From: Bacilli bacterium
Lineage (GTDB): Bacteria; Bacillota_I; Bacilli_A; RF39; UBA660
DNA: 64,000 nt
Assembly: GCA_900768345.1 (NCBI GenBank)
Contig: CAAGCO010000018.1
Location: forward strand, 59,901-123,900
Direction of reading: 5' to 3'
Translations under genes and position numbers: made by a program
Notes under the pieces: model-generated
Told to the model about the DNA's origin: nothing
The model's database searches: none
The model's input: the letters and a program-made list of their open reading frames with translations, nothing else
Part shown: positions 35,407 through 43,349 of the stretch, in pieces
How positions within the stretch are numbered: position 1 is the first letter of the stretch
Layout of the letters: each line of letters opens with the position of its first letter

Positions 35407-36126
35407 ATGGAAAGATTACAAAAATATTTAAGTTCTTGTGGTATTGCATCTAGAAGAAAAAGTGAAGAACTAATTTTAGCAGGTAAAGTGAAAGTTAATG
35501 GAAAAGTAGTTACTGAACTTGGAACAAAAGTATCTGAAAAAGATGAAGTAGAAGTCGAGAATATGGAAGTTTATAGAAAAGAAAAAGAATATTATTTACT
35601 TTATAAACCAGAAAAAACAATATGTTCAGTAAGTGATGAAAAAGGAAGAACAACTGTTGTTGATTTAATTGAAACTGATGAAAAAATCTTTCCAGTCGGA
35701 AGACTTGACTACGATACTACAGGATTACTATTGTTAACTAATGATGGAGAGCTAACTAATAAATTAACTCATCCAAAAGGTATTGTTGAAAAAACATATA
35801 TTGCTAAGGTAAGTGGAATTGTTACAGGAAAAGAAATTCATGAACTTGAAGAAGGAATCGAACTAGATGGAGTTAAAACTAAAAAGGCTAGAGCTAAATT
35901 AAAAAAAGTAGACAAAAAAAACAACAAATCATATGTTGAATTAACAATAACAGAAGGTAGAAATCACCAAGTTAAGAATATGTTTGCTGCACTTGGTCAC
36001 AAAGTATTAAAATTAAAAAGAAGTTCTTATGCATTCTTTGATTTAGAAGGAATGAAAATAGGTGAGTATAGACCTCTTACAACAAAAGAAGTAAAACAGT
36101 TATATAATTATGTAAACATAAAATAA
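35407..36126 (+). CDS. 16S/23S rRNA pseudouridine synthase, RsuA/RluB family
   Basis: The 239-residue protein has an N-terminal S4 RNA-binding domain (ERLQKYLSSCGIASRRKSEE) and the catalytic domain with GRLDYDTTGLLLLTNDG near residue 98-114, which contains the catalytic Asp. It closes with EGRNHQVKNMFAALGH. Which rRNA position it modifies cannot be told; gene order in Bacillota favours RluB. GAGGTG precedes ATG 35407. It ends at a bidirectional terminator shared with the ferredoxin gene. Confidence 0.93.
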   Translation: MERLQKYLSSCGIASRRKSEELILAGKVKVNGKVVTELGTKVSEKDEVEVENMEVYRKEKEYYLLYKPEKTICSVSDEKGRTTVVDLIETDEKIFPVGRLDYDTTGLLLLTNDGELTNKLTHPKGIVEKTYIAKVSGIVTGKEIHELEEGIELDGVKTKKARAKLKKVDKKNNKSYVELTITEGRNHQVKNMFAALGHKVLKLKRSSYAFFDLEGMKIGEYRPLTTKEVKQLYNYVNIK

Positions 36127-36155
36127 AAGAAGCTTTAAATAATTAAGCTTCTTTT
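36127..36155. terminator. Bidirectional terminator
   Basis: Stem AAGAAGCTT/AAGCTTCTT (36127-36135 with 36145-36153), with A run and T run flanks. It serves the pseudouridine synthase (plus) and the ferredoxin (minus). Confidence 0.85.
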
Positions 36156-36346
36156 TCTTCTTCGATAACGATTGCGCCAACTGGACAACTTTCAACAATA
36201 TTTAAAAGTTCTTTTTTATCTTCAGGTTTAACTTCAACATCCTTAGCTTGACTTAATCCTTCATCATTAAATTCGAAATATTCTTCTTTTTGACTAACAC
36301 ATAAACCGCAACCGATACAAGTTTCATTTACTTTAATTTTTTCCAT
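36143..36346 (-). CDS. fer: 4Fe-4S ferredoxin
   Basis: The 67-residue acidic ferredoxin binds one [4Fe-4S] cluster: CIGCGLC near residue 10-16 supplies three cysteines and CPVGAI near 55-60 the fourth. The second cluster motif of clostridial ferredoxins is absent, as in Bacillus-type Fer. It is a plausible electron acceptor for the PFOR of this window. GGAGGATTAAT precedes the ATG. Confidence 0.93.
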   Translation of the reverse strand: MEKIKVNETCIGCGLCVSQKEEYFEFNDEGLSQAKDVEVKPEDKKELLNIVESCPVGAIVIEEEKEA

Positions 36347-36460
36347 ATTAATCCTCCAACTTAAATTATATATTAAAAATTTAAAAAAATCTATAGAAGT
36401 GTAAAGTTAGATTTATTGAATTTAATACTATTTTATGATATTATTATACTGGTGAATGAT

Positions 36461-37489
36461 ATGAGTTCAAGAATGGATAGATATGAAAATTCAGAACTAG
36501 GTAGCTTAAGTAGAACAAAAAGGAATCAAGATATTTATAATTCTACTGATATGAGCGAATTATCTAGAATTAAAACTAACACAAACGTTAGTGTTATTTC
36601 GGATGCACCAAAAGAAATAGATATAGAAAAAATAAAAAAATATATAAATTCTCTAAATGGAGAACAAGAAGAAAAAAGAAAAAGAATATCTTTAGATTTA
36701 CCGCAAGAAGAGGAAAAAATTGTTGAACGAAAAGAACCTAAAACATATGATATAAATTCAGTCTTGGAACAAGCACGTGAAAAAAAAGAAACAAATTATG
36801 AAGAAGAAAGACATAGAAAATTAAACAACACTGGATATGATATTTTAAAAGCTATAAAAATAAAAGAAGATTCAGAAAAAGAAGAGGATGAAGATATAAC
36901 AGAACCTCTAGAAGAGTTAAATACTCAAGAAAAAACAATAGTTAATCTTATTCAAAATATTCAACAAGGAAGTAAAAAAAGCGATGACTCTTTAACACAT
37001 AAAGATTCAAATGATAATACAAGGGATTTATTCCAAGAACTAATGGGTGATAACGAAAACACAGTTGTTATGGCGCCAATAGAAGACGATGAATTAAATA
37101 CAAGTAATATAAAAGATACATTACTAAACATGACAAGAGAATTAGAGGCAATAAAAGAACCTAATAATGACTTAACACAAGATTTAATTTTAGAAAAAGA
37201 AAAAATAAAACAAAAATATTTAGAAGATGAAAAAGATAATGAAGATGAAGATGATGAGGCAGAAGTTGAAAAAACTGATGAAGCTCCTAGAATAAGTAAT
37301 GTAGACAAATCTTTTTACACAAATTCAATATCATTCAATAAAACAGATTTTGAAGGATTTGAAGATTTAGAAAAAAGTGAGAAAAAAAGTGGAATCTTAG
37401 CAAAAATTGGAATAATTTTAATCATTATTGTTTTAGGAATTACAATATTCTTGATATTAAACTCAATATTCGAATGGAACATAATATAA
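36461..37489 (+). CDS. Tail-anchored acidic coiled-coil protein of unknown function
   Basis: The 342-residue, extremely hydrophilic protein is Glu/Lys/Asp-rich, with disordered and coiled-coil-like stretches. One C-terminal membrane helix (about 317-340) anchors it facing the cytoplasm. The N-terminus has two near-repeats, ELGSLSRTKRNQDIYN and DMSELSRIKTNTNV, which look like short linear binding motifs. GGTGAATGAT before ATG 36461 and a TATTAT box support that start over the TTG at 36416. It precedes yunB and ends in its own terminator. Confidence 0.65.
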   Translation: MSSRMDRYENSELGSLSRTKRNQDIYNSTDMSELSRIKTNTNVSVISDAPKEIDIEKIKKYINSLNGEQEEKRKRISLDLPQEEEKIVERKEPKTYDINSVLEQAREKKETNYEEERHRKLNNTGYDILKAIKIKEDSEKEEDEDITEPLEELNTQEKTIVNLIQNIQQGSKKSDDSLTHKDSNDNTRDLFQELMGDNENTVVMAPIEDDELNTSNIKDTLLNMTRELEAIKEPNNDLTQDLILEKEKIKQKYLEDEKDNEDEDDEAEVEKTDEAPRISNVDKSFYTNSISFNKTDFEGFEDLEKSEKKSGILAKIGIILIIIVLGITIFLILNSIFEWNII

Positions 37490-37515
37490 GAAGCATTAAA
37501 GCTTCTTATTTTTTA
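37486..37515 (+). terminator. Rho-independent terminator
   Basis: Perfect 9-bp stem ATAAGAAGC/GCTTCTTAT followed by a T run. Confidence 0.9.
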
Positions 37516-37526
37516 TATAATTTAAT

Positions 37527-38240
37527 ATGATAAGTCAAAGAATGAAATTAAAGAAGAAAATCACATATAGTATAGAAGATCAAATTGTATTCATAATAGC
37601 AATAATATGTATCGTAACATATATTTTAATCAATGGATTTACAGTTAAAAGTAAAAACACATTAGAAGATATGGCCAATAACAAGACAAATGAGCTTTCA
37701 ACAATAATAATTAATGAATCTATTAAAGAAATTATAATTAATAACAGTTTACAATCCATAATAAATATAACACGCAATGATAATAATGAAATTACAAATA
37801 TGGACTTAAATACAACACAAGCTAATAAAATACTTTATGATGTAAGTTACTCTATAATGAAAAATATAGATAATATAGAAAATAACAATATTAAAAATTT
37901 AAAAATAGAGTATTTTGATAAAAAAGATAATATTTTTAAGGTTCCATTTGGAATAATACATAACATTCCAATCTTAACGCTTTTAGGTCCAAATATTCCA
38001 TTTAAAATAAGCATTCTTGGAAATACATCGAATGAGTTGATTACGGAAGTAAAAGAGTATGGTATAAATAATTCAATAATTGAACTAAGAATAAAATGTA
38101 TAATAAATTTACAAATAATTTTGCCATTTAAATCAAAAGTTATAAAAAATGAAAAAAGTATTATACTAAGTTCGCAAGTTATTCAAGGAAAGGTACCTGA
38201 TTATTATGGTGGAATAATGTCAACATCATTAAAAAAATAA
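37527..38240 (+). CDS. yunB: YunB-like sporulation-family protein
   Basis: The 237-residue protein has one N-terminal membrane helix (about 22-40) and an extracytoplasmic domain. The C-terminal half follows the YunB pattern: VPFGIIHNIPILTLLGPNIP, LITEVKEYGINNSI, then IILPFKSK and VIQGKVPDYYGG. In Bacillus subtilis yunB is sigma-E controlled and needed for normal sporulation. A YutD-like gene lies next, as in the Bacillus yun/yut region, which supports both calls. The start has no strong ribosome site (a TAATATG context), so ATG 37542 is an alternative. Confidence 0.88.
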   Translation: MISQRMKLKKKITYSIEDQIVFIIAIICIVTYILINGFTVKSKNTLEDMANNKTNELSTIIINESIKEIIINNSLQSIINITRNDNNEITNMDLNTTQANKILYDVSYSIMKNIDNIENNNIKNLKIEYFDKKDNIFKVPFGIIHNIPILTLLGPNIPFKISILGNTSNELITEVKEYGINNSIIELRIKCIINLQIILPFKSKVIKNEKSIILSSQVIQGKVPDYYGGIMSTSLKK

Positions 38241-38304
38241 TAAAATAGTTAAAACTTTACTCATTAAATTTAAAATGCTATAATACAAATGATGGTGAAC
38301 AATA

Positions 38305-38589
38305 ATGGAAATAGAAGCAGAAAATAATAAGTATAAATTAATTAAAAATTATAGGGAAGCATTTGATAAAGAAATGTTTTTAGCAAGATATACAGACTAT
38401 TATAAAGATTATGATTATATAGTAGGTGATATTGCATATTCAAAATTAAGACTAAAAGGTTTTAACAAAAAAAATAATAAAAATTTCAATCAAATTAATG
38501 ATTACAAAAATGTCGAAAAATATATAAAAGAAAATTGCGCATTCGATTGCAAATATTTTATTTTAGAAAAAATTGACGAAAAAAAATAG
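38305..38589 (+). CDS. yutD: YutD family protein
   Basis: The 94-residue protein ends in EKYIKENCAFDCKYFILEK, the cysteine-containing C-terminal signature of the YutD (DUF1027) family. It begins with a YKLIKNYREAFD...RYTDYYKDYDYIVGD region also typical of it. The role is not established. GGTGAACAATA before ATG 38305 and TATAAT at about 38279-38284 show its own promoter. Neighbourhood with yunB is conserved with Bacillus. Confidence 0.8.
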   Translation: MEIEAENNKYKLIKNYREAFDKEMFLARYTDYYKDYDYIVGDIAYSKLRLKGFNKKNNKNFNQINDYKNVEKYIKENCAFDCKYFILEKIDEKK

Positions 38590-38655
38590 TATCAAAATAA
38601 TTGATATTATTTTTTTAATATGATAAAATTATATGAGAATAGAGAGGAAAATGTT

Positions 38656-38910
38656 ATGAATAGAATTTCAATAAAAAACATGGATGGAACTATGGAAGAA
38701 GTTGATTTAATCAATGCTTTTAAAATTAAAGAAATTGGCAAGAGATTTGTTATTTTATCTAAGGGTGAATCAGCTGGCGAAGGAATGAGCAAAATTTACA
38801 TATCTGAGTTTGTTGAAAATGAACCAGGAGTTTATAGCTTAATTGGAATAAAAGATGATCAAATCTGGCAACGCGTAAAAGAAGCTATGAAACAAATTGT
38901 AGAAAGTTAG
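38656..38910 (+). CDS. DUF1292-like small protein
   Basis: The 84-residue protein is an acidic beta-rich polypeptide (MDGTMEEVDLINAFKI, RFVILSKGESAGEG, KIYISEFV), the pattern of the DUF1292/YrzB family. Its role is unknown. ATG 38656 follows AGAGAGGAAAATGTT; the frame is open back to 38620 but without a ribosome site. The next gene begins 9 bases beyond its stop. Confidence 0.6.
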   Translation: MNRISIKNMDGTMEEVDLINAFKIKEIGKRFVILSKGESAGEGMSKIYISEFVENEPGVYSLIGIKDDQIWQRVKEAMKQIVES

Positions 38911-38919
38911 GTGAATATA

Positions 38920-39870
38920 ATGGTAAGTGAAATAGAAAATATACAAAAAGGACTTGTTGTAGCCACTGTTGAAGATAACGTAAATAAGAGAATTATCGGA
39001 ATTGGTTCATCAACAGTAACTCCAGATCCAGTAACTGGAATTGCACCTTTATCAAAACAAAATGCATTTACAAAAGAACAAGTGGAGAGCGTCCAACAAG
39101 CTGCAGAGAAAGTTTTAGGATTTGAACCAGGAGTAAGTGCAGTACCAGCAATAGAACCTGCACCTGAACAAGTTAATCCCCAAACAAATATGATGCCATC
39201 TATTGCACCAATTGAACAATCTATTCAAACAGCTGCTAGTCCATTACCAGAACCAAAAGTAAATGATTTAATAACTGAAGAGCCAATGAAAGTTGATATA
39301 CCAGCAGAATTGGGTAGTATTCCTTCAACAAAACCATTAATTGAACCTCTTAAAGATGTGATTGCACCAATTGCTGAACCAATAACAACGATGGTTAATC
39401 AAAGCGCGCAACAACCAGTTCCTGCATTTGAACCAATCTCAGAGCCACAATCAAAAGAAGAAGTAATTGCAACTGAGCCAACAGGAATTAACGAAGGCAT
39501 GTTCGCAACAAATAATGAACCAGTACCAGAAGTTCCAAATCCTACAATGCCAGAATCAGTTCAACCATTGCCTTTTGAATCAAAGCCTATTCAGGAAGAA
39601 AAACCGGTTGAATTATCACAAGAACCTATAAAACCAGAACCTTTAAAAACAGAAGAACAAGAATTAACATTAAGTCAAGATCAAATGGAACAAATTGCAA
39701 AAAAAATAAGTAACTTGGTTTATAGAGAAGTTATTGAATTACTAAATGGTATGACAAAAAAACAAGAACAAGTGGTAGAGGAAAAAATAGATTCAACTGA
39801 TAATTTAGAAAACCCAGTATTACAAACACCAGTTGAGTATGAAGAAAAACCTATGACAATGAAACTTTAA
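38920..39870 (+). CDS. Pro/Glu-rich low-complexity hypothetical protein
   Basis: The 316-residue protein has a short ordered N-terminus (EIENIQKGLVVATVEDNVN), a long disordered Pro/Glu/Thr/Gln-rich middle (about 65-250) and a C-terminal helical segment (about 252-285) with a coiled-coil look. No signal peptide or membrane helix is visible. AGGTGAATATA precedes ATG 38920; GTG 38911 overlaps that site. It may be a scaffold or linker protein. Family not recognised. Confidence 0.6.
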   Translation: MVSEIENIQKGLVVATVEDNVNKRIIGIGSSTVTPDPVTGIAPLSKQNAFTKEQVESVQQAAEKVLGFEPGVSAVPAIEPAPEQVNPQTNMMPSIAPIEQSIQTAASPLPEPKVNDLITEEPMKVDIPAELGSIPSTKPLIEPLKDVIAPIAEPITTMVNQSAQQPVPAFEPISEPQSKEEVIATEPTGINEGMFATNNEPVPEVPNPTMPESVQPLPFESKPIQEEKPVELSQEPIKPEPLKTEEQELTLSQDQMEQIAKKISNLVYREVIELLNGMTKKQEQVVEEKIDSTDNLENPVLQTPVEYEEKPMTMKL

Positions 39871-39899
39871 AAGAAATCAATTGTTAGATTTCTTTTTTT
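39871..39899 (+). terminator. Rho-independent terminator
   Basis: Stem AAGAAATC/GATTTCTT (39871-39878 with 39887-39894) followed by Ts. Confidence 0.85.
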
Positions 39900-39983
39900 A
39901 TCAATTAATAATATCACCAAAAATAATGCATAAAATTTAATAACATGATAATTAAACATAAGTAAGAAAAAAGGTGATTTAAA

Positions 39984-40880
39984 ATAAAAAAAGAAATAAA
40001 AAATGCATATAATCTCTCTATAGATAAAATATATCAAAAAAACGAAATTAAATATTTTTTTGTTTCAAATAAAAAAATATATATTGAAGAAATAAATAAT
40101 GAACAATTAGAAAATATAAAAGAAATAGTAATGGCAAGTAATGAGTTGTATTCAATTGATAATAAAAAAACGAGAATAATATTAAAATGTTTAAACAATA
40201 ATTATTTTTTTGAATATAAAAGAAAAAAGTATATACTATCTTTTGGCGAGAATATGAGGAATGAAAGAATAACAATCAATGATATGTTTCCACAACAGAT
40301 AGAAAAATCAAAATATAAAAAATTAGAAATTAACGTATTAGAAAAATGGAAAAAATTAATTGATGAAATTGAAAAGGCTCTAGTAGAGTACAATAAAGAA
40401 TACAAAGAATTGATGAAGATTATCAATTATTATATTGGACTTTCAGAAAATGCGATTCAGTTATACATTAGCAAAAATGAAACATTAGAAACAGTGTATG
40501 ATAATTTAGGGCATTATACCGGAAGTTATGATATAGATAATTTTTTTAGCCCATTAAATATAAAAAAAATAAATAATGGAAACATGTTAGGAAAATATAT
40601 AAAATATAGACTATATAATGGAATTTTTTCATATAAAAATATATTTGATATTAAAGACATAATTACTAATAAGCAAGATAAATATGTGTTTTTAGAAACA
40701 TTAATGTTTCAGGAAGAATTTTTTAATGAAGTTAAAAAAATAATTACCAGTGATAAATTAGAATCAGATGAAAAACAATTATCAAAATATACTAGCAAAA
40801 TAAACGAATTAGAGCATATTTTGAGGTATGTACAAGAGGAAATTATATGTGAGGAAACAATTAATTGGTTGGAAGAATAA
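39984..40880 (+). CDS. Hypothetical protein with probable AUA start codon
   Basis: The frame is open from the TGA at 39975-39977 to 40880. An ideal AAGGTGAT site (39971-39978) sits five bases before ATA 39984, which is followed by AAA AAA GAA (reads (M)KKEIKNAYNLSIDK). No ATG, GTG or TTG occurs in frame until ATG 40131, and that ATG has no ribosome site and would drop 49 residues. I therefore place the start at AUA 39984 (298 residues). The protein is Lys/Ile/Asn-rich, soluble and helical in its second half, with a C-terminal coiled coil. Family unknown. Confidence 0.55.
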   Translation: MKKEIKNAYNLSIDKIYQKNEIKYFFVSNKKIYIEEINNEQLENIKEIVMASNELYSIDNKKTRIILKCLNNNYFFEYKRKKYILSFGENMRNERITINDMFPQQIEKSKYKKLEINVLEKWKKLIDEIEKALVEYNKEYKELMKIINYYIGLSENAIQLYISKNETLETVYDNLGHYTGSYDIDNFFSPLNIKKINNGNMLGKYIKYRLYNGIFSYKNIFDIKDIITNKQDKYVFLETLMFQEEFFNEVKKIITSDKLESDEKQLSKYTSKINELEHILRYVQEEIICEETINWLEE

Positions 40881-40888
40881 AAATAGTG

Positions 40889-40897
40889 TGATATAAT
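40889..40897 (+). promoter_or_regulatory. Extended -10 promoter for the S1-domain gene
   Basis: TG-A-TATAAT lies about 10 bases before the GTGGTGA ribosome site. Confidence 0.55.
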
Positions 40898-40914
40898 TAA
40901 ACCGTGGTGAAATG

Positions 40915-41262
40915 ATGAGCAATATAAAAGTTGGAAAAATAGTAGAGGGACAAATAACTGGAGTAACAAAATACGGTGTTTTTGTAAGCTTAGAAGATAA
41001 TTATGTTGGAATGATACATATTTCAGAGGTTTCAAATAAGTATATAGAAGACTTAAATACACTTTTTAAAATTGGTGATTTAATCAAAGTAAAAGTTTTA
41101 TCAATAGATGAAGATAAATTACAAGTAAAACTATCTATAAAAAAAATTGGAAATAAAAACAAAAGAAAAGGTATAGAAGAAATGGGGATAGGATTTACTC
41201 CATTAAAGGAAAAAATGAATGAATGGATAAAAGAAAAAATGTTAGAATATGAAAAAAAGTAA
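40915..41262 (+). CDS. S1 RNA-binding domain protein (YugI/GSP13-like)
   Basis: The 115-residue protein carries one S1 OB-fold domain (about 4-78: GKIVEGQITGVTKYGVFVSL, GMIHISEVS, GDLIKVKVLSIDED). A basic, helical tail follows (about 80-115). This matches the general stress protein 13/YugI family, which binds RNA and ribosomes. The tandem ATG ATG at 40912/40915 leaves the start uncertain by one residue; 40915 gives the better spacing to GGTGA. It has its own extended -10 box. Confidence 0.85.
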   Translation: MSNIKVGKIVEGQITGVTKYGVFVSLEDNYVGMIHISEVSNKYIEDLNTLFKIGDLIKVKVLSIDEDKLQVKLSIKKIGNKNKRKGIEEMGIGFTPLKEKMNEWIKEKMLEYEKK

Positions 41263-41290
41263 AATATATTAAAAAAAATTATAATTTGTA

Positions 41291-41319
41291 TTGACATAAA
41301 AAGTAATAAATGTTATATT
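41291..41319 (+). promoter_or_regulatory. Promoter of the tRNA array
   Basis: TTGACA (41291-41296), 17-nt spacer, TATATT (41314-41319), ending about 25 bases before the first tRNA. No other strong promoter is seen inside the array. Confidence 0.85.
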
Positions 41320-41344
41320 TAATAGCGTCAACAGGAAAAATTAT

Positions 41345-41421
41345 GGGCGATTAGCTCAGTTGGTTAGAGCATCTGCCTTACAAGCAGGGGGTCGGGAGTT
41401 CGAGTCTCTCATCGCCCACCA
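41345..41421 (+). tRNA. tRNA-Val (anticodon TAC)
   Basis: Full cloverleaf starting GGGCGAT with matching ATCGCCC and encoded CCA. The anticodon loop is CTTACAA. First of twelve tRNAs. Confidence 0.95.
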
Positions 41422-41427
41422 TAATTT

Positions 41428-41503
<76 letters not shown>

Positions 41504-41506
41504 CTT

Positions 41507-41590
41507 GGAGAGATAGCGAAGAGGCTAAACGCGGCAGACTGTAAATCTGTTCCTTCGGGTTCGGTGGTTCGAATCCACCTCTCTCCACCA
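41507..41590 (+). tRNA. tRNA-Tyr (anticodon GTA)
   Basis: Long variable arm (TTCCTTCGGG region), acceptor GGAGAGA/TCTCTCC plus ACCA, loop CTGTAAA. The class II shape fits bacterial tRNA-Tyr. Confidence 0.95.
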
Positions 41591-41600
41591 CTTGTAATTT

Positions 41601-41676
41601 TGCCTCGTAGCCAAGTGGTAAGGCACAAGACTTTGACTCTTGCATTCCGCTGGTTCGAATCCAGCCGAGGCAACCA
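41601..41676 (+). tRNA. tRNA-Gln (anticodon TTG)
   Basis: Starts with T as bacterial tRNA-Gln does (acceptor TGCCTCG/CGAGGCA) and ends ACCA. Loop CTTTGAC. Confidence 0.93.
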
Positions 41677-41698
41677 AAAAATTATCGTTTAAATTAAT

Positions 41699-41774
41699 GT
41701 CTCGCTAGCTCAGCCGGTAGAGCACTTGACTTTTAATCAAGGGGTCTGGGGTTCGAATCCCCAGCGAGACACCA
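41699..41774 (+). tRNA. tRNA-Lys (anticodon TTT)
   Basis: Acceptor GTCTCGC/GCGAGAC with encoded ACCA. Loop CTTTTAA. Confidence 0.95.
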
Positions 41775-41782
41775 ATTTATGT

Positions 41783-41871
41783 GCCTCAGTGGCGGAATAG
41801 GTAGACGCACAGGACTTAAAATCCTGCGAGTGTAAAAGCTCATATCGGTTCAAGTCCGATCTGGGGCACCA
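41783..41871 (+). tRNA. tRNA-Leu (anticodon TAA)
   Basis: Class II tRNA with a long variable arm. Acceptor GCCTCAG/CTGGGGC plus ACCA. Loop CTTAAAA between AGGA and TCCT. Confidence 0.94.
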
Positions 41872-41889
41872 ACTTTATAAAATATATAT

Positions 41890-41982
41890 GGAGGAATACC
41901 CAAGTCTGGTTGAAGGGACCGGTCTTGAAAACCGGGAGGTCAAGAAATTGGCGCAGGGGTTCGAATCCCTTTTCCTCCGCCA
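41890..41982 (+). tRNA. tRNA-Ser (anticodon TGA)
   Basis: Class II tRNA with a long variable arm. Acceptor GGAGGAA/TTCCTCC plus GCCA. Loop CTTGAAA between CCGGT and ACCGG. Confidence 0.95.
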
Positions 41983-42006
41983 TATGAATATATTATGATT
42001 TCAAAT

Positions 42007-42083
<77 letters not shown>

Positions 42084-42086
42084 AAT

Positions 42087-42162
42087 GGTTCCGTGGTGTA
42101 GTGGTTATCACACTCGCCTGTCACGCGAGGGATCGCGGGTTCAAGTCCCGTCGGAACCGCCA
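42087..42162 (+). tRNA. tRNA-Asp (anticodon GTC)
   Basis: Acceptor GGTTCCG/CGGAACC plus GCCA. Loop CTGTCAC between CTCGC and GCGAG. Confidence 0.95.
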
Positions 42163-42165
42163 GAT

Positions 42166-42241
42166 GGCTTCATAGCTCAGTTGGCAGAGCACAAGACTGA
42201 AAATCTTGGTGTCGTTGGTTCGATTCCAACTGAAGCCACCA
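42166..42241 (+). tRNA. tRNA-Phe (anticodon GAA)
   Basis: Acceptor GGCTTCA/TGAAGCC plus ACCA. Loop CTGAAAA between CAAGA and TCTTG. Confidence 0.95.
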
Positions 42242-42303
42242 TTTTGTTAAATGAAGCAAATGCAAAAACAAAGTATTTAAGCGATTCCGACGGGAATTTA
42301 AAC

Positions 42304-42380
42304 GCGCTCATAGCTCAATTGGATAGAGCATTTGACTACGGATCAAAAGGTTATGGGTTCGACTCCTATTGGGCGCACCA
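42304..42380 (+). tRNA. tRNA-Arg (anticodon ACG)
   Basis: Acceptor GCGCTCA/TGGGCGC plus ACCA. Loop CTACGGA. It lies after a 62-base gap in the array. A34 is expected to be edited to inosine. Confidence 0.94.
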
Positions 42381-42386
42381 TTAGAT

Positions 42387-42463
42387 CGGGAAGTGGCTCA
42401 ACTTGGTAGAGCATTTGGTTTGGGACCAAGGGGTTGCAGGTTCAAATCCTGTCTTCCCGACCA
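42387..42463 (+). tRNA. tRNA-Pro (anticodon TGG)
   Basis: Acceptor CGGGAAG/CTTCCCG plus ACCA. Loop TTTGGGA between TTTGG and CCAAG. Last tRNA of the array. Confidence 0.94.
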
Positions 42464-42473
42464 TTAGAAAATA

Positions 42474-42497
42474 AAAACTTGCAATGCAAGTTTTTTT
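42474..42497. terminator. Terminator of the tRNA array, bidirectional
   Basis: Stem AAAACTTGC/GCAAGTTTT (42474-42482 with 42486-42494) followed by Ts. It can also serve the convergent minus-strand nuclease gene. Confidence 0.9.
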
Positions 42498-43227
42498 ATT
42501 TATTGATTTTTTCATAAATAAAAGAAAAATCTTTATAATAAATAACAAAATTAACGCCATGATATCTTATGTTGTCTAAACTATATAGTACGATATTAAA
42601 ATTTATCGAGATTATACCATCTTCAATTGCTTTAATTAAAAAAATTGGTTTTTTAAATCTATAAAATATCATATCACAATAATTAATATATTTTTTCCCA
42701 TTTATATTTTTTTGCATATAACTAATATAGGCTAAATTTTTAAGCTTGTTTTCAACTATTTCGTACAACTGTTCAAAACTCCAGTAAAATTTTGTACATA
42801 TGATTTTGTTCTTATAAAATACACATAAATAAATTTTTTTCCATTTATAAGATACTTTTAACATAAATCCGTATCCACTTTTGCAGTATTTTATTTTATT
42901 ACTTTTAACGTTAATTGAAAGTTTTTTAATTCCATTATCACAGGTATAACCAAAGTTAGTAATCAAATAACTTATAGAATCTTCAAATGACTTATTATAA
43001 ATTTTAGAAAAAGAACTGAAAAGTGTTATAGGATAACTATTATACGGAGAAGAAACCTTTAATTCTATTCCAAAAAAGTCAGCAAAACATTTATTATCTA
43101 ATTGCTTATTGATTAAATTTTCAAACAATTTACCAGCAGCACCGCTATCATAATAGCACGATTCTATATACCTCCTTGCTTTAATATCATTAAACAAATT
43201 TCTAAGATAATCAAAAATATCATTCAT
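42496..43227 (-). CDS. MvaI/BcnI-like restriction endonuclease, no methylase visible
   Basis: The 243-residue protein shows SGAAGKLFENLINKQLDN (near residue 28-45) followed by ADFFGIELKVSS (near 49-60). This is the PD-(D/E)-x-K core of the MvaI/BcnI monomeric nuclease family, with the metal-binding D and the E-x-K. MvaI-type enzymes cut CCWGG or CCSGG sites and are related to MutH. No DNA methyltransferase gene lies in the window, so it is either orphan, silent, or a repair-type nicking enzyme. AGGAGG before the ATG gives it a strong ribosome site. It is convergent with the tRNA array. Confidence 0.65.
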   Translation of the reverse strand: MNDIFDYLRNLFNDIKARRYIESCYYDSGAAGKLFENLINKQLDNKCFADFFGIELKVSSPYNSYPITLFSSFSKIYNKSFEDSISYLITNFGYTCDNGIKKLSINVKSNKIKYCKSGYGFMLKVSYKWKKIYLCVFYKNKIICTKFYWSFEQLYEIVENKLKNLAYISYMQKNINGKKYINYCDMIFYRFKKPIFLIKAIEDGIISINFNIVLYSLDNIRYHGVNFVIYYKDFSFIYEKINK

Positions 43228-43349
43228 ACTTTACCTCCTAATTAATTATTAAGATAAAAAAATCAAAATCACTTCAACTTTAAGTAAATTAATTGTTAAA
43301 TTTAACTAAATACCTGAAAAAAACGCAACATAAGTGTTATCATAGATAT

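Noticed and set aside
42242..42303. Gap of 62 bases in the tRNA array as a missing or degenerate tRNA
   Set aside because: No T-arm GGTTC-like or acceptor pairs could be found; it reads as spacer.
42085..42384. Plus-strand 99-residue frame through tRNA-Asp, tRNA-Phe and tRNA-Arg
   Set aside because: It is made of tRNA sequence and has no ribosome site.
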